Origin: Nectonema munidae
Taxonomy: Eukaryota > Nematomorpha > Nectonematoida > Nectonematidae
NCBI GenBank assembly: GCA_030549495.1
Contig: JAUIRK010000673.1
Location: forward strand, 62,001 to 126,000
Reading direction: 5' to 3'
Length of the DNA: 64,000 nt
In this document: piece after piece, positions 35,090-47,100 of the stretch
Layout of the letters: each line of letters opens with the position of its first letter
Position numbering within the stretch: position 1 is the first letter of the stretch
Program-made: the position numbers and the translations under genes
Notes under the pieces: generated by a model
Seen by the model: the letters and a program-made list of their open reading frames with translations, nothing else
The model's database searches: none
Told to the model about the DNA's origin: nothing

Positions 35090-36150
35090 CTATAATCAAG
35101 AAAGGCTTAGGATCAGATACAGAGCAATAATGAATAACCCCTTAATAGTCTCAGATTGAAAGACACTGCTAGTTCCACTTATCTGGCGTTGGTTTGATCG
35201 TTAAGACAAATGAGTATCAATCATCGAGAAATTTGAGTAAGTCGTTGCAAGCTGTGCTATTGATTTCACTGAACAGTCTAGTGTGATGAGTGTTGAGGTC
35301 ACCTAGTAGTAGCACCTTATGGGAAGAAAGGAAATTCTTTCGATAAATTCGTAATCCAACAGAGGGTTACTAGGCGGGTTGTAGTAACCCAACACAACTA
35401 AATGTCCATACCCAGATCAAGCTTCAGGGCCATCGAGTCACTTATAGTGAAACAAATAACCTTTAACGTCTCTCACACACCCATCGCTAGGTCTCGTATG
35501 TGGCTTGTTCACGAATGCACAAATGTTCTATATCCGAGAATGCTGATGGGATATTTGGCTTAGTATTTGACTTCGTTGAGAGAAAATGCATCTACACTAT
35601 GTTCGGTAAGAATATCAATTTAAGCATTAGTTTTCTTAAGAAAACTGTTGATGTTGAAATTCAAAAATTTGAGCAGAACTGATTGGCACTACACTATCCA
35701 ATTACTGGCAATCTAGCAAGAGATCTGCAGCCACTGCCATAACGATTTTTTATTACACAATTTTTTTACTACCTGCGACTAGCTTACGCCAGCTAATACT
35801 GTCTTAGATGAAATGCTTGGAGTTGGCCTGTATAGTTGAGCTGGCTTTACCTTGTTGTTAGCATAGCGGATTGCTTTGCACTAACTGGAGACTTTTGGGA
35901 GCTTCTTTTTATTGGAGAGCAGCTAGCTGTGCTGATAAGTTTTCTAGGCGGCTGAATGCCCCTCAGCCCCACAAAGATAGCATTTTGTAAGTTTAGATTT
36001 AGCTGAGTTGCACGTGCGACGGTCGCGCTCTCACATTCGCAGATTAGACAACATTCTCTGTTTGTCCAGGCAGCAGCCACGTGACCTAGCTTCTGACATT
36101 TATAGTATTGATGTACTCTATTTAGTGAAATGTACCTACCTACCACCTGC
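35090..36150 (-). mobile_element. LINE relic: zinc-knuckle ORF1 and endonuclease
   Basis: Minus strand. The upstream 99-codon frame (36146-35847) has retroelement-type zinc knuckles: YKCQKLGHVAAAWTNRECCL then ICECE, the pattern C-x2-C-x4-H-x4-C and a second finger, now degraded, as in ORF1 proteins of Jockey/R1-type LINEs. Downstream, at about 35390-35200, a frame reads CYYNPPSNPLL and LGDLNTHHTRLF, the APE endonuclease block GDxNxHHxxW. The order fits the end of ORF1 followed by the start of ORF2. The RT part is absent and frames are broken. Confidence 0.65.
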
Positions 36151-36733
36151 CTACCTTTGTTATTATATTATAAAGATAAAACATTATAAAAATGGATAGG
36201 GATTCATGGCAGACGAATTTCAGACCTAAGATAATCAGTACGTTTTTCGTCTACTGATCTACAATTGCCTTTTTCTCAAGGTTTAATTTATTTAACATCG
36301 GATGCATCTTCCTTGAAGACTACGGAGATCCAGCTAGTGGGTCTACCTACACCTAGTGAATTCAACAAATATAAAGGTCCTCGAGAAAGCACATGCGCCG
36401 CTTGTATCCAACTATGAAGAAAATACGGGATAGAACACAATTTGTTTTCATCTAATCAACCTTACTCATGCCCAACAAGATCTTTACAGAAGAAGTTAAG
36501 GGATAATATGCATTGATTATTTCCTATATGCAAGCTTTTTCACTTACATCATGATTCATATGAAAGAAAGTTACACCTAAGTCAAATTCTTTTATTGATT
36601 TTAGTTTATTCTAAAATATCGCATGCTTTTTTTCCATGAACACTGTTTTCCAAATAGGAAAAAGCTGTGAACACGACTAAACATTTATCATTCGGGCGCA
36701 AATCGATAATAAATTCAAAAATATAAGCGAAAA
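36150..36733. other. No gene recognised
   Basis: Spacer between the LINE relic and the 3' end of the repeat-protein gene. No frame or repeat that I can support. Confidence 0.4.
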
Positions 36734-36735
36734 CA

Positions 36736-36741
36736 TTTATT
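36736..36741 (-). terminator. Poly(A) signal AATAAA of the repeat-protein gene
   Basis: On the minus strand CCAATAAATG lies about 20 bp beyond the stop codon of the gene at 36761-39366. The position suits a cleavage signal with a very short 3' UTR. Confidence 0.6.
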
Positions 36742-36760
36742 GGAAAAATTAGTATAGGAT

Positions 36761-39366
36761 TTAGCCATATTTATGTTCTTTTAATCCATAAGGATCTTTA
36801 TATCCAGCTTTATGAGTTTTCACATCTTTGTCATGTTTATAGCCACCAAAGTCATGCTTGTCTTCATAGCCATCTAATCCATGAATTTCATATTTTCCAT
36901 AACCATCAAACTTATTCTCGTCTTCATGCTTTCCATACCCAATTAGTTGATGCTGATCTTCATAGCCACCTAATTCATGTTTTCCATATTCATCAAGCTT
37001 ATGACTCTTTTCATAGCCATGTAGTGTAGATTTTCCATACCCATCTAGTTCATGCTCATCATAACCACTTTGTATAGGTTTTCCATACCCATCTTCCTCA
37101 TGTGCATAGCCACCTGTTTTATGTTTTCGAAAACCATCAAATTCATCTTCATAGCCACTTAAATCATGCTTCCCATAGCCTCCAAAGTCATGCTTTTCTT
37201 CATAGCCATTTAATTCATGTTTTCCATATCCAACAAACTTATGCTCATCTTCATAGCCATGCAGTTTAGCTTTTCCATACCCATTTAGTTCATGCTCATC
37301 TTCATAGCCATGCAGTTGAGCCTTTCCATACCCATCTAGTTCATGCTCATCTTCATAGCCATGCACTTTAGCTTTTCCATACCCATCTAGTTCATGCTCA
37401 TCTTCATAGCCATGCAGTTTAGCTTTTCCATACCCATCTAGTTCATGCTCATCTTCATAGCCATGCAGTTTAGCTTTTCCATACCCATCTAGTTCATGCT
37501 CATCTTCATAACCATGCAGTAAAGGTTTTCCATACCCATCTTGTTCATGCTCATCTGTATAGCCACCTATTTCATGTTTTTGATAACTACCAAATTTAGG
37601 TTCTTCATAGCCACTTAAATCATGTTTTTCGTATCCTCCATTGTCTTCATAGAGATCTAATCCATGTTTTCCATACCCTCCAAAGTCATGTTTATCATAC
37701 CCGTCAAGCTGATGCTTTCCATGCTTTGGTTCATAACCATCTATTTCTTCATATCCACCAATTTCATGTTTTCCATAACCACCAAAGTCATTCTTGTCTT
37801 CATATCCACGAAGCTCATGTTTTCCATTACCACCAAATTGATGATCATCTTCATACCCATCTTCATGCTTTCCATAACCTCCAAAGTCAAATTCATGTTT
37901 TCCATAACCTCCAAGCTTATCTTCATTTTCATAATGATCTTCATACCCATCTAGATGCTTTTCTTCATAACCACCTAGATCATGCTTTCCATACCCTGTA
38001 AAGTCATGTTTATCTTGATAGCCACCTAATTCATCTTTTCCATACCCACCAATTTCATGTTTCCTATAACCACTAAGCTTATGTTCATCTTCATAACCAT
38101 CTATATCATGCTTATCTTTGTAACCATCTAGATCATGCTTATCTTTGTAACCATCTAGATCATTCTTGTCTTCATAGCCATTTAATCCGTGTTTTCCATA
38201 GCCACCAAGTCTGTGCTGGTCTACATAACCACTTTTTAATTTTCCATACCCATCAAAGCCCTTCTCTTCATAGCCATCTATTTCATGCTCGTCTTCATAA
38301 CCACCTTTACCAAAGCCATCTATTTCTTTACCATAGCCAGTCTTGTCTCTACCATGTCCATTCTTACTACCATAGTTATTGCGATCGTGATAATTTGATC
38401 CATGAGTAACTTCATGACCACGATTAGAGTATCCATTTGATCTTAACGAGTATGGATTTTTGGGTCGATTTTTGTAATCTTGCATTAATTCATGAACATC
38501 TTGATAAACCAAATCTTTTGGATACCTTAATTTTCCAAGCTTGAAGAGCGTTGAATAGCTTTGTAACTTCTTAGTTTTAACAATTTTACAACAGCCGTAA
38601 GAATAACCACCTTTAAAATACCTAATAGTCTTACCGAGCAATTTATAGAGATTTCCTTCCAAAAAGGCCTTTTCTCTAGCCTGCTTTTGCTTCGCGAAAA
38701 CCAAGAAAGTATTTTGGACATTCCTCTTATTACTCTTGTACAAGTTCACTCTTTTACCTTGTGGACATCTCCCGTAGGCCTCATCTAAAACCTCCACTTT
38801 CACTTTCTGTTTCCTCTTGTTGTATTTGGAGCTGGCAAGAAAGAAGGTAGTCTCTATTTTAGAACGAGGAGCCAGTTGCTTGAAGTTCATTACGATCGTG
38901 CTGTATCTCTGGGAGTCAATGCACCTCGCTCTGACGGTTCTTGGGAAGCGATTTGTGGGGCACTTGTTCCCAAGCTTCTTTATCGCCGCTCTGTCTTCGT
39001 AGCTACTTGGGTTGCAGTACTCTCTATTGTATTGAATGCCGTAGCCCTTGTCACAGCACCTACGAATACTGTGGCAGTAGAACTGGGTCCCTTCATAGTT
39101 CTTTTGGCAGCAGTTCTTCTGTGCACTTGTCTTTCCATAAGCTTCTTTTTTGCAAACCACGAAACTAAAAAAGAAATTAAGCTGGGCACAAGAAACGCAA
39201 ATAAAAATTACCAGTCTTTGCTGTAAGAGTCGGGCACTGTGTACGAACTTAAGTGATCGTATTTGCGCTGTTCGTAAAAACACTGCATTTCGATGCTGCC
39301 ATGATTCTTTGACTGCTGGGAGGAGCAAGAGCAAAAAAAGAGGCAAAAGATGAGAAGTTTATACAT
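36761..39366 (-). CDS. Secreted Cys-rich protein with long Gly-Tyr-charged repeat tail
   Basis: The best gene of the window. I place the start at ATG 39366 in exon 1 (39366-39212), then a 47-bp intron (39211-39165, GTAATT..TTTTTAG), then exon 2 (39164-36761); the join completes a TG|T Cys codon and gives 852 residues. The intron can be read through without a stop in another frame, which hides this start. Residues 1-18 (MYKLLIFCLFFCSCSSQQ) form a signal peptide. About 50-300 is Cys- and Lys-rich (QCFYEQRK, FVVCKKEAYG, KNCCQKNYEG, HSIRRCCDKGYG, GYSYGCCKIV). From about residue 310 to the end it is a repeat domain of modules such as GYEDEHELDGYGKAKLH, mostly 16-17 residues, rich in Gly, Tyr, Lys, His, Asp, Glu. 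There is no hydrophobic segment after the signal. Inference: an extracellular structural or gland-secreted polyampholyte (cuticle, cement, silk-like). I recognise no family. A paralogous first exon lies at 62579. Confidence 0.85.
37256..37565 (-). repeat. 51-bp tandem repeat inside the gene (17 codons)
   Basis: Five to six nearly identical 51-bp units encode GYEDEHELDGYGKAKLH. They are far more alike than the rest of the repeat domain, pointing to recent expansion by unequal exchange. The unit is a multiple of three, so the frame is kept. Confidence 0.9.
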
Positions 39367-39470
39367 CCCAGCTGAGCTAAGTCGTCGTTAGCTAAGTTGT
39401 CGTTATGTTCGTAGAATTCTTGTTTGATTCAGACGTGATGGTCGAATTGTATTGCTTTGCCTCCTTTTCT

Positions 39471-39481
39471 CTCTATTTATA
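39471..39481 (-). promoter_or_regulatory. TATA box of the repeat-protein gene
   Basis: On the minus strand GTATAAATAGAGAG lies about 105 bp upstream of the ATG at 39366, which leaves a 5' UTR of about 75-80 nt. It is a near-consensus TATA box and fits a strongly expressed, tissue-specific secreted protein. Confidence 0.7.
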
Positions 39482-39734
39482 CTACAATTTTTCCATTTAT
39501 AAATGTCTGGCAGCTATCTTATAATATCGATATAGAAATAGCCTTGTATACTTCTTTAACGTCCAACCTTCAGTTCTCTCTCGATTCCAGGCCTATGTTA
39601 ATTGATAGGTAGAATTTTGTGCTCAAATTTTAAATAAGAATGATTCTTGAAACTAACAATTTAGATGCCTTAAGGAGATTATTTTAAAATGAATGAATTC
39701 TTAAGATGTATTTCAACAAGCGAATAAAGTAATG

Positions 39735-39890
39735 TAAGGTGGCTGCAGTCATTTGATAGACAAGACGCAATCACGCTTCTTGTGTCCCCTCAGCAAAAAG
39801 GGCTTGATGCGGGATGGAACCCAAGACTTAGTGGTATTGAAGCCAGGTATCTTCAAACAGGTGTCTTGGTGAGGCCCCATATATAAAATG
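39735..39890 (-). repeat. Possible tRNA-derived SINE
   Basis: A GC-richer block in AT-rich surroundings. On the minus strand TGGCTTCAATACCACTAAG may be a degraded A box, and GGGTTCCATCCC a B box about 20 nt later; together they look like a decayed tRNA head. No tail or flanking duplication found. Confidence 0.35.
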
Positions 39891-40164
39891 TTTAAAAATT
39901 GCAAAAGGTGCTAAGCGGGGTTTTTTTTAATTTAAGGCATGGTGAAGTAAATTTGGGGTACTAATTTTTTTGCCCATGAACTCTATACATATCGTATCCT
40001 TATTCAAAATCCCTATCAAACTTGTAACTTATAGGGATTGTTGACAAACTTTCTTATTCATAAATATTTTTTTTATTTATACTCACTTATGCTAAAACTA
40101 ATCCTAACTTTGTCGTATACCTAAAAATATCGGTATAGGCAAGCTCTAAACACTTCAGTCTTAA

Positions 40165-42490
40165 CATGCTATATTTCGGACATGCCTTTTCAGTTGAATC
40201 CACTTTAATCCATATTTTTTAAGTTGAACCATTGAATACTTTATTTTAATCAGAATTTTTTTATCTTGAGCTAATTTAATTTTGGCTAAAAATTCTATAT
40301 CTTGTACTTTTTTTTACCAGAGTCCATATTTTTTAAGTTTAATCCACTTAAAATTATTATTTCAAACAGGATTTTTGATCTCTAGTATTAATAAATAATA
40401 ATGATAAAAATATTTTGGTTATTTTAATTTTTGTTTAAAAAATTCTATATTTTGATGTATTTTAGTTAAATCCGTATTTTTAAATTGAATCCACTTAAAT
40501 CATTTATTTCAGACGGGATTTTTTGATCTTGGTCATTTCATTATGATAAACTAATTAGTTTATTAATTTTTTTGTGTAAAAAATTCTATATCTTTGTTAT
40601 TTTGCGTGAATCCACAGTTTTTAAGTTGAATCCACTTAAATCCTTAATCTCAAACCAAAAAAATGGGTTGAATTCTAAAAATAATTTTGAAAAAATGTAA
40701 TCTTCACATTTTATTATACATCGCCATAGATCAGAAATTAATAAAAAAAATGTGCATAATGTCAAAATTAAGTTCACCTATGAAAATTTGTATCGAAATT
40801 AAATATTTTTTGCATCCCAGTTTTTCAAAACCCATTAATTAACGAAAAAATACATAAATATGGTACACACTACATATTCTATTAGGACAGGGTATAAAAC
40901 CCTATTCGTTTTTTAGATTTTTTAAAGATTTAATGTCACAGATGCTGCTACTAAACTTGTTATAAATGTAAAATGTCTAGTATTTGTTTTTCCAATTTTA
41001 TTACTTTCAAAAGTATTAAAATTGTTTTTTTATAGTTTTTATTTAGTTTGCATAAATTATTTACCTTTTTTTTACCTAAAATGGAACAAAATATAGGTGA
41101 GCAAATTTGCAAATCTCTTCAAAATGAAAGTGAAAATAAGATAGAATTTTCTTAAAGTGATTTGGATAAAATGTATAATGTAATCGTTGTGATAGAGAAG
41201 AAAATTAAAAAAAAAAGTTTTGTTTATCATAAGGATAAAAAAATGTTTACATTGGAAAACATTACATGGAAAAAGCTTAGAAAACGAAATAAGATAACGC
41301 CACATAACATATTAATTAGTCCACTTACTTTATGTGCGTGGAGAAGAAAGATGTAATAAATGCTTTGGAAAGTTGGAACTCTTTATTTGACGTGAAATTT
41401 TGAATGAAATAGTAGCGTAATCAACATCATAACAAATTCTCAAGAATTTTCCCTAGAAAGAGATGCTTATGGTTGGGCATAAGATTTTATTGTTCTTTTG
41501 TATTTAACTGGTTATTTACAAAACCTTGATGATAACTGGGAAGTTTAAGAAATGGAATTGAAAAATATAGATTACTGATGAACAACGTTTTGCAATTTTA
41601 ATTAACAGTTTGCGATTTCATTATCATGATGCGCTACAAGAAAACACTGATAGTCTTGCTCCGATATGAAAGCGTTTGAAAAATTGGTGGACAAGTGTAA
41701 AAACTGCTTTTCAATGAGTGAAAAAGTAACGAAAGTTGAAAAATTGATAGATTCCCAAGAAATAGTCAGTTCAGAAAAAAACATTATTTTGTTTTAAGTT
41801 TTCACGATAATGATGAAATTAATGAAGATATTAACATGAAATATTGATAAAAAAATTTATACAGCGCCGTGGGGTTGCATTTTTTCTTGAGACCCATATA
41901 TCAATTATAAAGGTAGGTATAAAAGGAAAAGTATATTTAAAAAGCTCTTTTATAAAAAACCGTTATTGGGGGTTATAATTTTTGCTAAAAATCCAAAAAT
42001 TACCAGGATGTGTAGCGTAGCGCGAATTTCAACAATGGGGTAAGGACACAAATTTTCAGAGAAGGGCCCAAATATTATTCTAAGAGGGAAGAGGGGGCAA
42101 AAAAGTTTTAGCAAAATTATATTCTTATTAAGAATTTTTCTTGAGTTAATTTTTCTGACATTACCAATTTATTTTCATAAATAAATCTTTTATTTTATTT
42201 CGTCTTTTATTTAAAATCAGTAGATTTATCAAACTGCTGGAAAACATTATCTAAAAACACATGCATCTCTTATCTACATTGCGACAAACCAGGTCACGAC
42301 TACTATTGCGCCTATTGAAGGCTTAAAATTGTGGACTGAGATAAAAAAAACAAAATATTAAAATAAACAACATGTTTTTTTCATGATAAAATGCTCAAGA
42401 TCAAAAAACTTAAAATAAAGGCAACTGAAAAAATGCTGATTCATGTAGATTCTAGTGGATTCAACTAAAAAGTCATGCCCTATATTTATG
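40165..42490. mobile_element. Decayed element with inverted repeats, tandem ends and piggyBac-like scrap
   Basis: An inverted repeat of about 26 bp pairs 40178-40203 (GGACATGCCTTTTCAGTTGA..) with 42455-42480. Next to the left end are about 3.5 tandem units of ~135 bp (40190-40650) that repeat TTAAGTTGAATCCACTTAAA and GGATTTTTTGATCTTG; one inverted unit lies by the right end (42380-42460). In the centre, 41555-41710, a plus-strand frame reads ITDEQRFAILINSLRFHYHD and DSLAPI, which resembles the RFxxLxxxLRFDD..KLAPI segment of piggyBac transposases, after YLTGYLQNLDDNW at about 41500-41540. No catalytic Asp could be placed. TTAA occurs at the left edge (40161-40164) but not clearly at the right. 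Confidence 0.4.
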
Positions 42491-43325
42491 ATAATTTGTT
42501 TATATTTGAAAAATTAGATCCTTCCACCTCACACCGTTAAAAGAAAATATTATTCAGATAGTTTATCCAAGAATTTATTTTAAATATAAAAAAAATTTAT
42601 TTTATAAAAGTAATTAATTAAACTAAATACTAATCAAACTTAATAACTGCTAAACTAACTAACTGAAGGATTTGCTTTTATTTTTACATAACATTTACTA
42701 AAATCTGCAATCACATTAATTAAATATTTTTAGGAAATTGACATATATGAACTTATCCGATCTTTTGTATATAGGATGATATATATCGATAGCTTGGCAA
42801 AGCTTCGGACGGATTTTATATGCGAAAGAAGCCTGAGCCTATACTATATATATATCTTTTTGTAAACAAATGTTGAGCGCTTATAATATATACAATATAT
42901 ATAAGGAACAGGCTAAAAGATCAGTCTCCAAAATTGTCTATATGCAATACTAAGTGCAGATGCCAATATTTTAGAGGGTTCTAGGCGCATTCAAACAAAA
43001 AGGGGCATTTGACTCGTCATACTGGTTTGCAAATTTATTCTTATTAAGTATAAACTTGTCGTTGCAAGGAGTATAAAAATACTCCTTCTGTTTTTTTGTC
43101 TTTTGCTGTTAATAATTTATGCTTACGATGTTTTTTTTTGTTTTTGTTTTGCTGCTATCATTTTGGCATAATTGACATAACTCTCAATTATTTGAAGTCA
43201 TTTACTGATTTTGCCTTAATTTTTTTGGTCATTCACATTTTTACTACATTTTCATCTTAAATTTTTTTTTTCATTTTTGACATGTTTTGAATTAAAACTT
43301 CAATTTAATGTCTTCAAATAATAAT
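42491..43325. other. No gene recognised
   Basis: AT-rich spacer with (TA)n stretches around 42770-42905. No coding frame or RNA gene supported. Confidence 0.4.
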
Positions 43326-44192
43326 TCAAAAAGAAAATGCAGAGAGTATTCTCAATAATATTTAAAATACAGTTTCATTCCTTCTCTTTCTTGTGAAAAT
43401 ATTCCCATGTGTATCTTGTACAAAAAAACCTTTTGCAATGATGCAATGAAGCCGTTTAAAAAGGAGGATCATGTAGAAAGGATTCATTCTGATAAAAAAT
43501 ATAAGGATTTCGATTATTTCAAAAAGCTTAAAGAGAGATTTCTTACTCAACGAAACATGAATATTTATTTTAAACGAACTATACGAGTGCAGATAGAGAA
43601 GGAAGACTCAAGGCATCATACAGTATATCACTAAATATATCTAAAAAAGGTAAGCCCAATACCATTGGTGAAGAACTTATTTTACGAGCTTTGTTTTGAA
43701 AAGAGAATCCTATCAACTTCTGACATGTATATCGTTAAGTGCAAACTCTGTACAGCGAGGTATTGAAGAAATGGCCATTGATGTGGAAAAAACTGTGATC
43801 TCTGAAATCAAGAAATGTAAATTTGCTCAACTTGATGAATCAACTTTTGGAAGTTCAAATATAATCTAATGGCATATGTAAGATTTTATAGCCCATCTTT
43901 GAATGACACTGTTGACGAATTATTTTTGTTAATTATCTCGAAACTGATTCCAAAGGTAAGATAATTTTTTCATATTTGGATAATTATTATTTGAACAAGC
44001 ATAACATATCTTATGGAAATATTATAGCTGTTGCTACTGACGGTGCGCCAGCTATGTTGGGTCGTTACAGAGTATTTCTGTTTTTCTTAGGGAAAAAGTA
44101 TCTTCTAAGTCTATTCACACACTTCTTACAGAAGCAGCATCTTGTAGCTAAAAAGCTAAGTGGGGAACTGCATAAAGCTTTAAAAATTTGAA

Positions 44193-47100
44193 TTAACCCT
44201 ATTAGTGCTGGGCAAAATTTGTCCGCTCAAGTGCTGGGGGCGTAAAGTGCCCCCCCCCTATTTTTCTCAGATATTAATAAGTTTTTATAAATATTTTTAA
44301 TGTTACATATATATTTCAACTGGTAAGCGGCGAAGGTTGACGAATAAAGGGCTTATAACGACAAAAGGCTAACATAGTAATGTCTGTAGTTGACATTGAT
44401 TGACAGATAAGGCATATAATAGCATCATTATAAACATTGTATGCACAATAAGAGACTGCACATTTATAATTCTAGATAATTATTTCCAGATTTTTTCTAC
44501 TAATCTTATGCACAATAAGAGACAGCACAGTTATAAGTCTTGTTAATTATTTCCATAATTAAACTGATAATAACATAAATTTTGAAAATTTAAAATATGT
44601 TTGTGGAGATTTTGAAATGGCAATAATATCAGCAGCTAAAAAGGTAATTTGAGCACTTTTTGTAGCTTTTAATTAATTTTTGTTATATTAGACTTTTCCA
44701 TCAGCCAAATACTTAGGCTGCTACTTTCATTTCACGCAAGCAATATATCGCAAGCTTATATCACTTGGATTTGGACCACTTTATATAAAAAATGAAAACT
44801 TTAGAAAATGTTTTAAAATGTTTTTAGCTATAGGTTTTCTGCCTGTTCAAAAAGTAAGCACTTGTTGATGTATATATTTAAACAAATTAAATTAATTTTT
44901 TTAGGTTAAAATTGTTTGTGAAAAATTTTAAAAAGTTTTTAAAGAGTTAAAAATGGAAGAATTTTTTATATATTTCGAAAACACATGGTTTAAAATTTTT
45001 CCATATGAAATGTGGTTAGTTTTCAAACGTAAAATTAGAAATAATAATCATTGCGAAGATTTCCATAACTTGTAAATACCTTTTATTAATTTAAATATTA
45101 ATGTTCTAATTATCTACAAAGTTTAAGGTTACATTTTAAAAATGACAAGACAACAATTTGGGAGGTTATTGACTTTTTTATCTATGAAGAAAACATGTTT
45201 TTAACGGATATGGAAGAAATTGAAAGAGTCAATTCTACCTACTCAAAAAGTGGTGGATCATGGTTGGAGTCTAAATAAAAAAGAAAAAACGATTGAAGAA
45301 ATTTACCTGGATTTCGAAGAAAATAATGATGTTTACTTTTTTTGTCAAGATTATCAAATCTTATTTCCAATCCAATCAAGCTGAACAAAAACAATTTTAC
45401 CTCCGAAGATATAAGAAAATTTAATATTTCTTTTTTGAAAGAAAAATCTAACAGCTTTTCAATCAACTCAATTTTGAATTTATAATAAAGTTTTAATATG
45501 TTTTTTGTTATGATTTTAAATGATTACGATACTGTTTATGACAAATTTTTGTAATTCTCGAGAATAAAAAAATTTCTTAGAGTGTTGCTTATTGCATATT
45601 TTTTACTGAACGTTATAGAGCAAAATTTACTTTTATATTATATTCTAATTTTTTCAACATTCACTAGTTTCATTCTTTAATATGATCAACTTGAAATTAA
45701 TTCAAAGAGTATAAGTAAACACAAAAAGATACAAAATGCATCACCAACTAAATACAATTGAAAAATTGTTTCAAAAACAAAATAAGAGATAATTTTATTG
45801 TTAGATTTTTTTATTATCAATTTTCATGTAGTAATAAAATCAATAAAATGAAATGAGTAAAATATAGCCTTTAAAAGGGCTTTGGTTTGAATATGAGCAA
45901 AGAATCAAATTCTTTCAAATGATTTCAGATTGCCATCTCTTTAACTTTAAGATAAATCTACTTATAAGTATTCCTAGAAATAAATAAAAATATTTATATA
46001 TTTTTGAAATATCAGACATAAGGTTCAATATTATCAATGAATATTGGGAAGTATGAAATTTAAAGAATAAACTTATCAAATTTTTTCCTAATCACCCTGC
46101 TGCTTCAAGATTCCTTATGGAAACTGAATTTTTCAATTAAGAAATGTATAGGCTAGATATACAATGATAAGATAACAGCTTAATTCATCAGATTTTTTTT
46201 AGAGTTTAAATAGAAATAACACATGAGTAATTATTATAAATGACAAAACAAACAAAAATTACTTGGTCAATTATTGCCACAGATTTCAGAAATAAAAATT
46301 ATCATGGTCGAATTGGTATAAAAACATATATTTCATGTAAAATTAGAGAGAATATTTTGGGATATAGTTTTACGACATAAATCGCAAATTTGATTGACAC
46401 TAGCAGTAAAACCTCTAAATGCGAAAACTGTGTTCAGAAATTAAATCATCATGATCTATTTGCTATAAAAACATATATTTCACGTAAAATTTGAATCAAT
46501 ATTTTTGAAAACAAATTTTAGAACTAAATGCAAATTTGATTGATACTTATAGGTATTTTCAAATTCAAACTGCAAAAATTGAGTCCATAAATGAAACTAG
46601 CATGGTTGATTTGGTATAAAAACATCTATTTAATTGTAAAATTTGAATGAATGTTTTTGGAGACAATTTTTAGACCGCAAATTTCATTAACACTTATAAG
46701 TGTTTTCACATGCTAAATGTAAAAAATGAGTTCAGAAATGAAAACAGCATGATTGATTTGGTATAAAAACATATTTCATGTAAAATTGAGAGAATATTTT
46801 TGGAGATAGCTTTTAGAAGTAAACCGCAAATTTGATTGACATTGACAGATATTTTAAAACCTCTAAATGTGGAAAATTAGTTCAGAAATGAAAACAGCAT
46901 GGTTGATTTGTTATAAAAACATATATTTCATTGTAAAACTTGAATGAATGTATTAGGAGACAATTTTCAGAAGTAAACCGCAAATTTGATTAACACTTAT
47001 AGGTATTTTGACATCCTAAACGTAAAAAATGAGTCCAGAAATGAAACCAGCATGGCTGATTTAGTATAACACATATATTTCATTGTAAAATTTGAATGAA

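Noticed and set aside
35500-35682. 60-codon plus-strand frame
   Set aside because: Antisense to the LINE endonuclease remnant.
37664-39353. Several plus-strand frames of 60-116 codons opposite the repeat-protein gene
   Set aside because: Shadows of the coding strand: their repeats mirror the codon pattern of the minus-strand gene, which has promoter, intron and poly(A) signal.
39735-39890. Possible functional tRNA gene
   Set aside because: The B-box-like word is present, but no cloverleaf with paired acceptor arms could be drawn.
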